Source of the DNA: Phycisphaerae bacterium | Lineage (GTDB): Bacteria > Planctomycetota > Phycisphaerae > Phycisphaerales > UBA1924 | Assembly (NCBI GenBank): GCA_030432255.1 | Contig: JAUIHS010000021.1 | Coordinates: forward strand, 1-64,000 | DNA: 64,000 nucleotides | Direction of reading: 5' to 3' | Shown: piece by piece, positions 36,078 through 46,710 of the stretch | How the letters are laid out: each line of letters begins with the position of its first letter | Numbering within the stretch: the first letter of the stretch is position 1 | Position numbers and translations under genes: made by a program | Notes under the pieces: model-generated | The model's input: the letters and a program-made list of their open reading frames with translations, nothing else | The model's database searches: none | What the model was told of the DNA's origin: nothing

Positions 36078-36293
36078 CTGTCAACGTGGCAGGTTTTTCG
36101 GGTGCGGCGCCGGGGGCTGTCAGGTTGGCGGAAGCTTGCTGGCCTGTAAGTGCTGATATGCAACGGATTTGCGAGGCTGATCGACTGGCATCCCCTTTGC
36201 CACTCTTCCAGCCACCGCGAAGGGTGCGGTATCAGTTCCGACACCCCGACCTGCAACAGCAGATCCACAGTTCCGATTCGGAGAAGACCACAG

Positions 36294-38066
<1,773 letters not shown>

Positions 38067-38114
38067 TCCAACGCCGACCCGTTCCTCGCACACGACCCGC
38101 GAAAGGAGTGATCC

Positions 38115-38426
38115 ATGCCCTTCTATGAATGCACGATCCAGACCGCAGACGGCGCACACATCGAATGCGATGTCACGCTCAAGCGCGAAGGACGACCCGC
38201 TGACGGCGGCTTGGAATACCAGGCTCGCGTCATCCACGGAACCTCCGTGGGAGGAGAGGCACAGATCATTCCCGCCCTCGTCGATGCACGATTCTTTGTG
38301 ACCGCAACCGAGTCGGTGGACGTCGAATCCATCGAATTCGAAGACCTCGTGAAAGCCAAGTTCGCCGAGTTGCTCCCCGCAGGCGCCGATGTGCGCCGCT
38401 GGTTCAAGCGACCCGGACTCATCTGA
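38115..38426 (+). CDS. Hypothetical protein between groEL and groES
   Basis: The 103-residue ORF has a strong site (AAAGGAG, 6-nt spacing). The sequence is mixed alpha/beta (MPFYECTIQTADGAHIECDV, FEDLVKAKFAELLP, ADVRRWFKRPG) without recognised family or membrane segment. Its location inside the chaperonin cluster, same strand, with short gaps on both sides, suggests co-transcription and a role in proteostasis or stress. That role is inference. Confidence 0.75.
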   Translation: MPFYECTIQTADGAHIECDVTLKREGRPADGGLEYQARVIHGTSVGGEAQIIPALVDARFFVTATESVDVESIEFEDLVKAKFAELLPAGADVRRWFKRPGLI

Positions 38427-38477
38427 ACACATCTCCGCCGCGGAAGCGTCGCGGCGACAACGACAGGAATGAGACCC

Positions 38478-38765
38478 ATGGCAGTCAAGCCCCTCGATGA
38501 CCGTATTCTCGTCAAGCCGATTGAGAAGGAATCCCGGACCGAGTCCGGCCTTTACCTCCCCGAGTCCTCCAAGGAACGCCCCGTCCAGGGCAAGGTCGTG
38601 GCCGTCGGCCCCGGCAAGCTCCTTGAGAACGGCAAGCGTGCCGCCCCCGCCATCAAGAAGGGCGACACCGTCGTCTATGGCAAGTACGCCGGTTCAGAAG
38701 TCGAGATCAAGGGCGCGGAGCACCTCATCCTCCGTGAGTCCGAGATCCTCGGCATCCTCGACTGA
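38478..38765 (+). CDS. groES: Co-chaperonin GroES
   Basis: The 95-residue protein has VKPLDDRILVKPIEKE, the mobile-loop region ESRTESGLYLPESSKE, and KKGDTVVYGKYAGSEVEIKG. It caps the GroEL ring. The ATG at 38478 gives the standard MAVKPLDD start; a further ATG lies at 38469. Groel copy 2 follows after 50 bp. Confidence 0.97.
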   Translation: MAVKPLDDRILVKPIEKESRTESGLYLPESSKERPVQGKVVAVGPGKLLENGKRAAPAIKKGDTVVYGKYAGSEVEIKGAEHLILRESEILGILD

Positions 38766-38815
38766 GTCCCTGACCCCTTCTACCTGATCACTTGATCCCC
38801 AATGCGAGACCAGCC

Positions 38816-40429
38816 ATGTCCAGCAAGCAACTGATGTTCCACGACGGCGCCCTCATCGAGATGAAGAAGGGTGTCGAGCGCCTCGCGAAGACCGTCAAGG
38901 TCACCATGGGCCCCACCGGCCGGAACGTTGTCATCCAGAAGTCATACGGCGGACCCTCCGTCACCAAGGACGGTGTCTCCGTCGCCAAGGAAGTCGATCT
39001 CCCCGAGCGCTTCGAGAACATGGGAGCCAAGATGGTGCGCGAGGTCGCCAAGAAGACCAATGACGAGGCCGGCGATGGCACCACCGCCGCGACCGTCCTC
39101 GCCGAAGCCATCTTCAACGAAGGCCTCCGCCACGTTGCCGTCGGGACCAACCCCGTCGCCGTGCAGCGCGGCATCTCCGCCGCTGCCCAGACCGTTTCCG
39201 ATGCCATCGACAAGATGGCCATCCCCTGCAAGGGCAAGGCCGACTACAAGAAGATCGCGACCGTCTCCGCCAACCACGATGCCGAGATCGGTGAACTCAT
39301 CGCCGAGGCCATCGCCAAGGTCGGACCCGACGGCGTCGTCGAGGTCGAGGAAGGCAAGGCCGCCGAGACCACGCTCGATTACGTCGAAGGCATGCAGTTC
39401 GACAAGGGCTATCTCTCTCCCTACTTCATGACCGATCCGAAGACCGCCGAGGCCGTCCTCGAAGATGTCATCATCCTCATCCACGAGAAGAAGATCTCCA
39501 ACCTCAACGATCTCCTTCCCCTCCTCAACAAGGTCGCCAGCGCCGGCAAGCCCCTCCTCATCATCGCCGAGGACGTCGAGTCCGAAGCGCTCGCCGCGCT
39601 TGTCGTCAACCGACTTCGCGGCGTCCTCAAGGTCGCTGCCGTCAAGGCCCCCGGCTTCGGCGATCGCCGCAAGGCCATGCTCGGTGACATTGCCACCCTC
39701 ACCGGCGGCACCTTCTTCGCCGAGGACCTCGGCCGCACGCTTGAGTCCATCGAACTCAAGGAACTCGGCAAGGCCCGCAAGGTCGTCATCAACAAGGACA
39801 ACACGACGATCATCCAGGGCGCTGGCAAGAAGGCCGATATCAACGCCCGTGCCGATCAGATCAAGGCACAGTTCGACCGCTCCACCAGCGACTACGACAA
39901 GGAGAAGCTGCAGGAGCGCCTCGCCAAGCTCACCGGTGGCGTCGCCATCATCAACGTGGGTGCCGCGACCGAAGTCGAGATGAAGGAGCGCAAGGACCGC
40001 GTGGACGATGCACTGAACGCCACACGTGCGGCCGCCCAGGAGGGCTACGTCCCCGGCGGCGGCATCGCGCTGCTCCGCACGCAGCCGGCACTCGAAGCCG
40101 GCCGCAAGAAGGCCACCGGCGACGAGAAGATCGGTTACGACATCCTCCACAAGGCCGTGGAGTCCTGCCTCAACCAGATCTGCGCCAATGCCGGCATCGA
40201 CGGCGACCTCATCGTCGAGAAGATCAAGGAACTCGATGACAGCATGGGCTACGACGTCACGACCGAGAAGTTCGTCGACATGGTCAAGTCCGGACTGATC
40301 GATCCTGCCAAGGTCGCGAAGTGTGCCCTCGTGAACGCCGCCTCCGTCGCGGGTCTCATGCTGACCACCGACGTGCTCATCACCGAACTCAAGGATGACA
40401 CCGAGCCCGTCGTCGGCGCCAGCGCCTGA
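38816..40429 (+). CDS. groEL: Chaperonin GroEL, copy 2 (no GGM tail)
   Basis: The 537-residue protein has [52 protein letters not shown] and [11 protein letters not shown], all conserved. It ends [13 protein letters not shown] without the Gly-Met tail. It differs from copy 1 across the apical domain and lacks its insert. It is directly after groES, so this is the copy in the classic groESL order, although it is the tailless one. A start at 38792 (TTG) is possible but less likely. Confidence 0.95.
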   Translation: MSSKQLMFHDGALIEMKKGVERLAKTVKVTMGPTGRNVVIQKSYGGPSVTKDGVSVAKEVDLPERFENMGAKMVREVAKKTNDEAGDGTTAATVLAEAIFNEGLRHVAVGTNPVAVQRGISAAAQTVSDAIDKMAIPCKGKADYKKIATVSANHDAEIGELIAEAIAKVGPDGVVEVEEGKAAETTLDYVEGMQFDKGYLSPYFMTDPKTAEAVLEDVIILIHEKKISNLNDLLPLLNKVASAGKPLLIIAEDVESEALAALVVNRLRGVLKVAAVKAPGFGDRRKAMLGDIATLTGGTFFAEDLGRTLESIELKELGKARKVVINKDNTTIIQGAGKKADINARADQIKAQFDRSTSDYDKEKLQERLAKLTGGVAIINVGAATEVEMKERKDRVDDALNATRAAAQEGYVPGGGIALLRTQPALEAGRKKATGDEKIGYDILHKAVESCLNQICANAGIDGDLIVEKIKELDDSMGYDVTTEKFVDMVKSGLIDPAKVAKCALVNAASVAGLMLTTDVLITELKDDTEPVVGASA

Positions 40430-40494
40430 TCGACTGACATCCCACGGGCGCGCGGCTCACCGTAAGTGAGCAGCCCGATCCCGATCAATACTGG

Positions 40495-40527
40495 GCCCGC
40501 TCGTCGAAGGACGGGCGGGCTCCTTTC
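40495..40527 (+). terminator. Terminator-like hairpin between groEL copy 2 and dnaJ
   Basis: GCCCGCTCGTC (40495-40505) pairs with GACGGGCGGGC (40510-40520) with one G-T pair and a 4-nt loop, followed by TCCTTTC. A second small hairpin GCTCAC/GTGAGC lies at 40454-40470. Confidence 0.6.
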
Positions 40528-40556
40528 AGGACACGGACTCACCACGGAAGGACCCC

Positions 40557-41720
40557 ATGCCCACCACGCGCGACTACTACGAAGTCCTCGGCATCGACAA
40601 GTCCGCCGATGCCGAAGAAATCAAGCGCGCTTACCGACGCATGGCCATGAAGTACCACCCGGATCGCAACCCCGGGGATGAAGAGGCCGAGGCGAAGTTC
40701 AAGGAAGCCGCCGAAGCCTACGAAGTCCTCTCCGACGATCAGAAAAAACAGGTCTACGACCAGTACGGACACGAAGGGCTCCGAGGTCGCGGCGGTCCCG
40801 CCGGACACGACTTCAGCCGCATGAACGTCGAAGATATCTTCTCGATGTTCAACGACATCTTCGGAGGCGGCGGTGGCGGTTTCGGCGGACAGGGCCGGGG
40901 GCGTCGCGGCGGTGTGCCGCGGGGCTACGACCTCGAGACCGAAGTGTCGCTCACGCTCAAGGAAGTCCTCACCGGATGCGATCGCGATGTCGAGTTCACG
41001 CGACTCGATGTCTGCGGCACCTGCAGCGGCAGCGGCGGCAAGCCCGGCTCCGACCCGATCACCTGCACCACCTGTGGTGGCCAGGGCGTCGTCATCCAGA
41101 CGGGTCTCGGCGGCATGTTCCGCATGCAGACCACCTGTCCCGCGTGCCAGGGCAAGCGGCAGATCATCAAGGAGAAGTGCGTCGACTGCAAAGGCAAGGG
41201 ACGCGTCCCCAAGGAGCGCAAGCTTACTGTCAAGATCCCCGCGGGCATCCGTGAGGGGCAGGCGGTTCGAGTGCAGCGCGAAGGGGAACCGCCCGCACCC
41301 GAAATGTCGCCGGACGGCTCCGGCATCTACGGCGATCTTCACGTCGTGGTCCGCGTGAAGGAACACGATCTGTTCCGACGCGATGGCGATCACCTGGTCG
41401 TCGAACTTCCCATCACCTTCACGCAGGCAGCGCTCGGGGCGCACCTCGAAGTACCGACGCTCGATGAGCCGGCGTCGGTCATCATTCCCAAGGGATCGCA
41501 GCACGGTGATGTCTTCCGCATCCAGAGCGCCGGTCTTCCCAACCTGCGTTCGCAGCGTCGCGGCGACATCATTCTCGTAGCCAGTATCGAAGTTCCGAAG
41601 AAGCTCAATGAGAAGCAGGAGAAACTGCTGCGCGACTTCGCGGAGACGGAAGACGAACACAGCATCCTCCCTGAGACCCACGGATTCTGGAAAAAGATCC
41701 GATCCATGCTCGGCGCCTGA
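40557..41720 (+). CDS. dnaJ: Chaperone DnaJ
   Basis: The 387-residue co-chaperone has the J domain with HPDRNPGD near residue 34, a Gly/Phe-rich linker ([14 protein letters not shown]), and four C-x-x-C-x-G zinc repeats ([32 protein letters not shown]), then the C-terminal substrate-binding part. It activates DnaK. grpE follows after 17 bp; dnaK is not in the window. Confidence 0.97.
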   Translation: MPTTRDYYEVLGIDKSADAEEIKRAYRRMAMKYHPDRNPGDEEAEAKFKEAAEAYEVLSDDQKKQVYDQYGHEGLRGRGGPAGHDFSRMNVEDIFSMFNDIFGGGGGGFGGQGRGRRGGVPRGYDLETEVSLTLKEVLTGCDRDVEFTRLDVCGTCSGSGGKPGSDPITCTTCGGQGVVIQTGLGGMFRMQTTCPACQGKRQIIKEKCVDCKGKGRVPKERKLTVKIPAGIREGQAVRVQREGEPPAPEMSPDGSGIYGDLHVVVRVKEHDLFRRDGDHLVVELPITFTQAALGAHLEVPTLDEPASVIIPKGSQHGDVFRIQSAGLPNLRSQRRGDIILVASIEVPKKLNEKQEKLLRDFAETEDEHSILPETHGFWKKIRSMLGA

Positions 41721-41737
41721 AGAACAGGCAGGTTGTT

Positions 41738-42307
41738 ATGAAGATGAAGAAGAAGGACAAGAAACAGGACGCCCCCGTCGAGAACGACCCCGAGATCGTT
41801 GATCCCGGTGAAGTCGATCCGGAGGCCATCCTTGAACACGAAGATGCGCTCGCCGAACTCGAACAGCAGGTCGGGGAGTGGCAGGCGAAGTACCAGCGCG
41901 CCCTCGCCGACTACCAGAACTACCAGCGTCGCGCCATCGCCAATGAAGCGGAGGCGCGCCGACAGGGAAGCGTCGCTGTCATCAATGGCCTCCTCGGTCT
42001 TGCTGACAACGTCGATCGAGCGCTGCAGGTCGATCCCGAGCAGGCGACCGTTGATCAGATTCGCCAAGGCGTCTCCGTGATCCGGGATGAACTGATGCAG
42101 ATCATGGCCGCCCATGCCGTCACCCGCGTCGAACCCGCCGAAGGCGACGAGTTTGATCCCGAGCGTCACGAGGCACTCCTCCAGACGCCGCACCCCGACG
42201 TCGAACCCGGCCGCGTCGTGATGACCCTCCAGATCGGCTATGCCATGGGCGATCGCACGCTCCGCCCCGCCAAGGTCTCGCTCGCACGCGAGCCCGAAGG
42301 AGATTGA
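41738..42307 (+). CDS. grpE: Nucleotide exchange factor GrpE
   Basis: The 189-residue protein has an acidic/basic coiled-coil N-terminus (ALAELEQQVGEWQAKYQRAL), YQRRAIANEAEARRQG, and the C-terminal head FDPERHEALLQTPHPDVEPG and IGYAMGDRTLRPAKVSL. It releases ADP from DnaK. It lies between dnaJ and an FmdB-type gene; gene order dnaJ-grpE without dnaK is unusual. Confidence 0.93.
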   Translation: MKMKKKDKKQDAPVENDPEIVDPGEVDPEAILEHEDALAELEQQVGEWQAKYQRALADYQNYQRRAIANEAEARRQGSVAVINGLLGLADNVDRALQVDPEQATVDQIRQGVSVIRDELMQIMAAHAVTRVEPAEGDEFDPERHEALLQTPHPDVEPGRVVMTLQIGYAMGDRTLRPAKVSLAREPEGD

Positions 42308-42311
42308 CGCC

Positions 42312-42638
42312 ATGCCCACCTACGACTACCGCTGCAACGCCTGCGACCATGAGTTCGAAGCCTTCCAGTCCATGAAGGACAAGGCGCTGCGCAAGTGCCC
42401 CGAATGCGGCAAACTCAAGCTCGAACGGTTGATCGGTACCGGCGCCGGCGTGATCTTCAAGGGCTCCGGCTTCTACGAAACAGACTACCGCTCCTCGTCC
42501 TACAAGAAGGACGCCGAGGCGGACAAGAAAGCTGCCGAGCCCAAGAAGGACAAGAAGACCGATGGCAACGCCGGAGGCTGCGGTTCCGGTTGCGGCTGCG
42601 CCGCGGCATCAAGCCCCAAGTCAACCAGCACGGACTGA
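42312..42638 (+). CDS. FmdB-type zinc-ribbon protein
   Basis: The 108-residue product starts MPTYDYRCNACDHEFEAFQSM and continues RKCPECGKLKLERLIG, the standard FmdB/regulatory zinc-ribbon of about 60 residues. It then has a Lys-rich linker and a Cys/Gly cluster (GGCGSGCGCA). Its role is not defined in the family. It begins 5 bp after grpE and is probably in that operon. Confidence 0.85.
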   Translation: MPTYDYRCNACDHEFEAFQSMKDKALRKCPECGKLKLERLIGTGAGVIFKGSGFYETDYRSSSYKKDAEADKKAAEPKKDKKTDGNAGGCGSGCGCAAASSPKSTSTD

Positions 42639-42653
42639 CGGCATCCACTCCGA

Positions 42654-42688
42654 GTGCCGAATGGCAGATGCCGGATGCCAACGCCGTC
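42654..42688. repeat. Heptamer run of the NTGCCGN type
   Basis: Five imperfect 7-bp units (GTGCCGA, ATGGCAG, ATGCCGG, ATGCCAA, CGCCGTC) lie after the FmdB gene. Read on the minus strand they give TTGGCAT-CCGGCAT-type units, close to the block at 33786-33820. Confidence 0.6.
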
Positions 42689-42742
42689 ACTTCCCGCCCG
42701 CGTTGGCGCATGTCGTGGTAGAACACCTCCTGGTACCACAGC

Positions 42743-43687
42743 ATGACACAGGCATCCGTCCAATTTGCAGAGAGCCCTTTCCCGGAACGCACGAGCTATC
42801 CACGCATCCCCTTCTTCGCGAAACTCCTGATTCCGGAGTTGGATCGATTCCCGACTGAAGATGATGCCCGCCGCTGTTTCCACGAAGCGTGGCTGACGCT
42901 CCGCCGCGTGCGCTTCCTCGAGCGCTTCCACGTGCTCGACATCGCATCACTGACTCTCGCCGTTCTCTTCCTGAGCGGCTTCCTCGCGTATGCCTGGATT
43001 CGAGGATCATCCGGTGGCTACATCCTGAGCCTGATCCTCGCTGTCACCCTCGCACAGACCGTGGTCCGGACCTGGCGCCTGCATCGTGGCTTCCGCCAGG
43101 TCCTTCGCGACGATCTCATCCGACTGGGAGCGGTCGTGTGCCGACGCTGCGGCAAACCCGTGGATCAGGATTACCCGACCTGTCCGCACTGCTCGCGCGA
43201 ATGGAACGAGGCGCCTGTCACCGAACTCCTGCGCGTCTACTTTACGAAGAAGGAACGCAAACGCCTGGCGGGCCTCGTGCACTTCCCGACACTCGCCGGC
43301 GCGCTGCGAGCCAACTATGGTGCGAAGCGCGCCTTTCGACGTTCATCGCGCCTGCCCTGGCGCTCCCTGTACTGGACAACGATCGCGCTGATGACCGCAG
43401 CTCTGGTGGTCTCCATATTGAACCCCTCCATCGTCGTGGTTGCGGTCATTCCACTCATCCTGCTTTCACTGCTCATCTCGACGCTCGAAGCCCTGGAGCA
43501 GGTCCCGTTCACCAGACGCTACATCACGGCCCGTCTCGCCGACGAAGGCGTCCTGGTCTGCGCCAAGTGCAACTACGACATGGCAGTCCTGCGCGACAAC
43601 TGCTGCCCCGAGTGCGGTGAACAGGTCGACGACCGGCAGAAGCAGGCGTGGGAGCGATACGTCCAGCGTGCGGAGCAGGGGGAATGA
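42743..43687 (+). CDS. Zinc-ribbon membrane protein, family member A
   Basis: The 314-residue protein has membrane segments at about residues 72-90, 92-110 and two near 215-250, and two zinc ribbons: CRRCGKPVDQDYPTCPHC near 137 and CAKCNYDMAVLRDNCCPECG near 272. The domain order recurs in the next gene (FHEAWLTLRR; LVHFPTLAGALRA), so the two are tandem duplicates. Such ribbons bind structural zinc; function is unknown. The stop overlaps the next start by 4 bp. Confidence 0.75.
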   Translation: MTQASVQFAESPFPERTSYPRIPFFAKLLIPELDRFPTEDDARRCFHEAWLTLRRVRFLERFHVLDIASLTLAVLFLSGFLAYAWIRGSSGGYILSLILAVTLAQTVVRTWRLHRGFRQVLRDDLIRLGAVVCRRCGKPVDQDYPTCPHCSREWNEAPVTELLRVYFTKKERKRLAGLVHFPTLAGALRANYGAKRAFRRSSRLPWRSLYWTTIALMTAALVVSILNPSIVVVAVIPLILLSLLISTLEALEQVPFTRRYITARLADEGVLVCAKCNYDMAVLRDNCCPECGEQVDDRQKQAWERYVQRAEQGE

Positions 43688-44610
43688 CGCCCGAGCGTTC
43701 TCCCGCCCTCCGAAGACTCCCCATCCTCGCGCCGCTGCTCGTCCCGGAACTCCAGCGATTCGCGTCACGCGATGAGGCGACCGCCGCGTTCCACGAAGCA
43801 TGGATCCTGCTCCGCGGCTCCGCCTGGGCGGATCGACTCACACTCCTCGACCTCACCGGACGCATCCTGCCGGGACTCATCGCCATCGCCGCCGCGACGG
43901 CAATGCTCATCGGCGGCGACCCGGGCGTCTTCCTGATGACGTGCATCATCACGGCCATCGTGCAGGTCGCCTTCGCACGGAGGCTGCACAGCCTCGTTCG
44001 CAGCTACCGCATCGTGCTGAGATACGTGCTGCACAACAGCGGACAGCGCGTCTGTCTCAATTGCGGCAGGGTGGTCGCACAACCGGAGTTCGAGACCTGC
44101 CCACGCTGCCGAAATCCCTGGAGCGACGTCCAGACCGCCCGACTGCTCCAGCAACTGGGCGTCGCGGCCGACCCGACTGTCAAAGCACGGCTGCTCCAGT
44201 TCCCAACATTCCTCGCCGCCCTCGAAGCACTGCGCGACAGCCGGAAGGCGCACCGCGAATCAGGAAAGGTGTACCAGCCCGCAATCGCATGGCTCTGTCT
44301 TCCGCTCGTTCCACTCGGTATCTGGCTCGTAATGGACGATCCGATCCTTGGGATCATCACCGCCGGTCTCCCGATGGCATGCGTGATCACACTGGTCATC
44401 CTCCAGGATCGTGAACGCAACCGCTTTCTTGGCCGCGACCTCTGCTTCCGGCTCGCCGGACACGGCCGACTCATCTGCGCCGACTGCGACTACGATATGG
44501 CCGTTCTCCGCGACAACGTCTGTCCCGAATGCGGGCACGACGTCCCCGTCATGCAACGCGACGCCTGGAAGCGCTACACTGGACGCGCCCCCGGCGACTC
44601 GCACACATGA
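43684..44610 (+). CDS. Zinc-ribbon membrane protein, family member B
   Basis: The 308-residue product repeats the layout of the previous gene: FHEAWILLRG, two spans, a CLNCGRVVAQPEFETCPRC ribbon, a FPTFLAALEALR segment, two further spans and a final CADCDYDMAVLRDNVCPECG ribbon. The similarity over full length indicates an old tandem duplication. It is translationally coupled on both sides. Confidence 0.75.
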   Translation: MTPERSPALRRLPILAPLLVPELQRFASRDEATAAFHEAWILLRGSAWADRLTLLDLTGRILPGLIAIAAATAMLIGGDPGVFLMTCIITAIVQVAFARRLHSLVRSYRIVLRYVLHNSGQRVCLNCGRVVAQPEFETCPRCRNPWSDVQTARLLQQLGVAADPTVKARLLQFPTFLAALEALRDSRKAHRESGKVYQPAIAWLCLPLVPLGIWLVMDDPILGIITAGLPMACVITLVILQDRERNRFLGRDLCFRLAGHGRLICADCDYDMAVLRDNVCPECGHDVPVMQRDAWKRYTGRAPGDSHT

Positions 44611-45494
44611 ATTTCAGACGGCAACAGGACAAACGCTACCCCGAACTCCGTCGCATCGACGACGAAACCGCCCGCGCGCGCGTCGAAGCCGCCATGGCCT
44701 TCAGCCCGGCCTTCGAGCAACGCCCCGGTCTGCGCCTGTTTCAGTCTATGGCTCCAATCGTGGCCATCGTGATGGCCTACATACTCCTGTTGCTGTACTT
44801 GCGCACGATGACGCCGATCTGGAGGCTGGTCTTCCTCCTGCTGCTCACGAGTTTGGGCACGATGTTCGTGATCCTCCGGGTCCGTGCACCACAACGCCGG
44901 CGCCAACGCCGACTCTGGACCGCCATGAGCCGCGAGGGCTACCCCACCTGCGCCCGATGCGGCTACGACCTCTACGGCATCGACCTGATCCATCCACCCG
45001 AGATCTGTCCCGAGTGCGGCGGCGAGACCGATGCCGCCCCGGAAGATGACATCAGCGGATCGAAGCTCACCTCACTGCCGGGTATCGACTTCAAACTCAC
45101 CCGGCGACAGGTCGCCACGCTCAGTGCCCTGATCAGGAATCAGCCATCGGTCTATCCCTCCCTGACCGCCCGAGGCCCGCTGATCATCCTCACCGGAATC
45201 GTTGTGATCAGTCTCGGTGTCGGATGGACCTTCCGTGCTGCCGGCGCCGCCGACTGGATCGCCGGTCTCGCCTTTCTCATTGCATTCTTGCTGGCCGTCC
45301 TGTGCTGGTGCATGTCCTACGAACGAACCATGTTCCGAGACCGACGCCGCGCCCTCCTCCAACTCGACATCCCCGTCTGCTTCGAATGCGGCCACGACCT
45401 CCGCCAGCAACCGCAGTCACAGCGAACCTGCAACAACTGCGGCTGGCCCTACGAAGAAGAACTGCTCGCCTGGAAGGCAACGCGATCAGAGTGA
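44607..45494 (+). CDS. Zinc-ribbon membrane protein, family member C
   Basis: The 295-residue protein has spans near residues 50-70, 73-90, 203-222 and 226-246 with a CARCGYDLYG...ICPECGG ribbon near 116-135 and a C-terminal CFECGHDL...CNNCGW ribbon. It is more distant from A and B and shares its GYDL ribbon with the gene at 35.1 kb. It overlaps B by 4 bp, so all three form one operon. Confidence 0.72.
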   Translation: MNFRRQQDKRYPELRRIDDETARARVEAAMAFSPAFEQRPGLRLFQSMAPIVAIVMAYILLLLYLRTMTPIWRLVFLLLLTSLGTMFVILRVRAPQRRRQRRLWTAMSREGYPTCARCGYDLYGIDLIHPPEICPECGGETDAAPEDDISGSKLTSLPGIDFKLTRRQVATLSALIRNQPSVYPSLTARGPLIILTGIVVISLGVGWTFRAAGAADWIAGLAFLIAFLLAVLCWCMSYERTMFRDRRRALLQLDIPVCFECGHDLRQQPQSQRTCNNCGWPYEEELLAWKATRSE

Positions 45495-45522
45495 ATCAAG
45501 AAAGACGTCTCAACAACACAAC

Positions 45523-45571
45523 GGAGCGGAAACTCCTCCCAACCACCAGCCACCCAAAACCAGCCACCAGA
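45523..45571. repeat. Composite repeat: GGAGCGGAAACTCC plus CCAGCCA heptamers
   Basis: The motif GGAGCGGAAACTCC (45523-45536) is followed directly by 7-bp units AACCACC, AGCCACC, CAAAACC, AGCCACC in register. It occupies the convergent gap before moaB. Confidence 0.65.
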
Positions 45572-46105
45572 TCACCTCTTCCGCTCCCACACCAGATGCC
45601 CCAACTCCGGCACGATCAGGTTCACCATCGCCGTCTCCACCGCGTTCACCGACCCCGGCATCGCAAAGACGAATGTGTCACCACCCTCCGCATGCTCCGC
45701 CAACCCCGCCGTCGCGCGGCTCAGCATCGCCGCGGCACCCACCTGCTCCCAACTCAGCATCCGGAAGATCTCACCAAACCCCGACAACTCGGCCACGAAA
45801 CGCCGGCGCACCACCTCAATCGTCGTGTCCCGCTTGGCAATCCCAGTGCCCCCCGTCAGCAGCACGGTCAGAACCCGCGCCTCGCCGAGGTAACGATCAA
45901 GCGCCGCATCGATCGCACCCGGATCATCCGGCACAATGCATCGGTCCACGATGTCGTGGCCGCCCTCAGTCAGCAACCGGACGATCAGGTCGCCCCCCTT
46001 GTCCGTCTCCGGCGTGCGCGTATCCGACACCGTGATGACGGCGCACGCCACGGCGCCCACCGTCTTCTCCGCCGCAACCCGATGTCCCTTGGTCGATTCG
46101 CTCAT
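45572..46105 (-). CDS. moaB: Molybdenum cofactor biosynthesis protein MoaB
   Basis: The 177-residue protein has CAVITVSDTRTPETDKGGDL near residue 22, LTVLLTGGTGIAKRDTTIEVV near 80 and MLSWEQVGAAAMLSRATAGL near 117, plus the FAMPGSVNAVETAM motif. It belongs to the MoaB/Mog family (molybdopterin adenylyltransferase fold). The ATG at 46105 follows GAAAGGGACGTG. It is divergent from acpS with 47 bp between them. Confidence 0.92.
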   Translation of the reverse strand: MSESTKGHRVAAEKTVGAVACAVITVSDTRTPETDKGGDLIVRLLTEGGHDIVDRCIVPDDPGAIDAALDRYLGEARVLTVLLTGGTGIAKRDTTIEVVRRRFVAELSGFGEIFRMLSWEQVGAAAMLSRATAGLAEHAEGGDTFVFAMPGSVNAVETAMVNLIVPELGHLVWERKR

Positions 46106-46152
46106 CACGTCCCTTTCAACCGCGCCTCATGACCTCAGGTAGGATACGGACC

Positions 46153-46536
46153 ATGCGCATCCGAGGCCACGGCATCGATCTCATGGACGTCGAACGCATC
46201 CGCGCCATGGTCAATGACCACGGCGAACGCTTCCTCACGCGCATCTTCACCGACAACGAACGCCAGTACGCCGCACAGTCCGCGCGACGCGAAGCCGAAC
46301 ACCTCGCCGCCCGCTTCGCCGCCAAGGAAGCCGCACTCAAGGCCCTCGGCACCGGCTGGACCCGCGGCATCGCCTGGACCGACATCGAAGTCACACGAGG
46401 CCCCACCGGTCGCCCCGAACTCAACATCACCGGCCAGGCCGCCGCGATCGCCGCGGAAGCCGGCATCACCGAGTGGCACCTCTCAATCTCCCACACGGAG
46501 ACCCACGCCGTCGCATCAGTCATCGCGTCGGGGTGA
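46153..46536 (+). CDS. acpS: Holo-[acyl-carrier-protein] synthase
   Basis: The 127-residue enzyme has GHGIDLMDVERI with the metal-binding Asp, RFLTRIFTDNERQYA, and ARFAAKEAALKALGTGW with the Glu ligand, then LSISHTETHAVASVI. It transfers 4'-phosphopantetheine to ACP. The ATG at 46153 is preceded by AGGTAGGATACGGACC; the longer frame to 46129 adds eight residues not expected in the family. Confidence 0.95.
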   Translation: MRIRGHGIDLMDVERIRAMVNDHGERFLTRIFTDNERQYAAQSARREAEHLAARFAAKEAALKALGTGWTRGIAWTDIEVTRGPTGRPELNITGQAAAIAAEAGITEWHLSISHTETHAVASVIASG

Positions 46537-46550
46537 TGGGGTGTATAGGT

Positions 46551-46710
46551 CGGGAAACGGGAAACGGGACATGGGAATCGGGTTGGATTGTCTACGGCAA
46601 GGAGCTGAGGAGCTTCCGCTCCGCATCGCAATGGAGCGGAAGCTCATCCGATTGTCCGCCGCAGGCGCTCCGACACGATTCCCATGTCCCGTTTCCCGAC
46701 TCCCGACCAC
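46551..46710. repeat. Composite inverted repeat with heptamers and inner hairpin
   Basis: Five CGGGAAA-type 7-bp units (46551-46585) face CGATTCC, CATGTCC, CGTTTCC, CGACTCC (46676-46703) in inverted orientation; positions 46558-46580 and 46676-46698 are perfect 23-bp reverse complements. Between them an inner perfect hairpin pairs 46610-46622 with 46633-46645 (GAGCTTCCGCTCC and GGAGCGGAAGCTC), followed by CCGCCGCAGGCGCTC. The whole gap between acpS and the flagellin-like gene is this element. Confidence 0.9.

Noticed and set aside
36078..36293. CIRCE (HrcA) or heat-shock promoter upstream of groEL copy 1
   Set aside because: No TTAGCACTC-N9-GAGTGCTAA is present; only a small TGGCA-N7-TGCCA repeat near 36190 was seen, too weak to call.
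38942..40150. Minus-strand frame opposite groEL copy 2
   Set aside because: Same antisense shadow pattern; no ribosome-binding site or family match.
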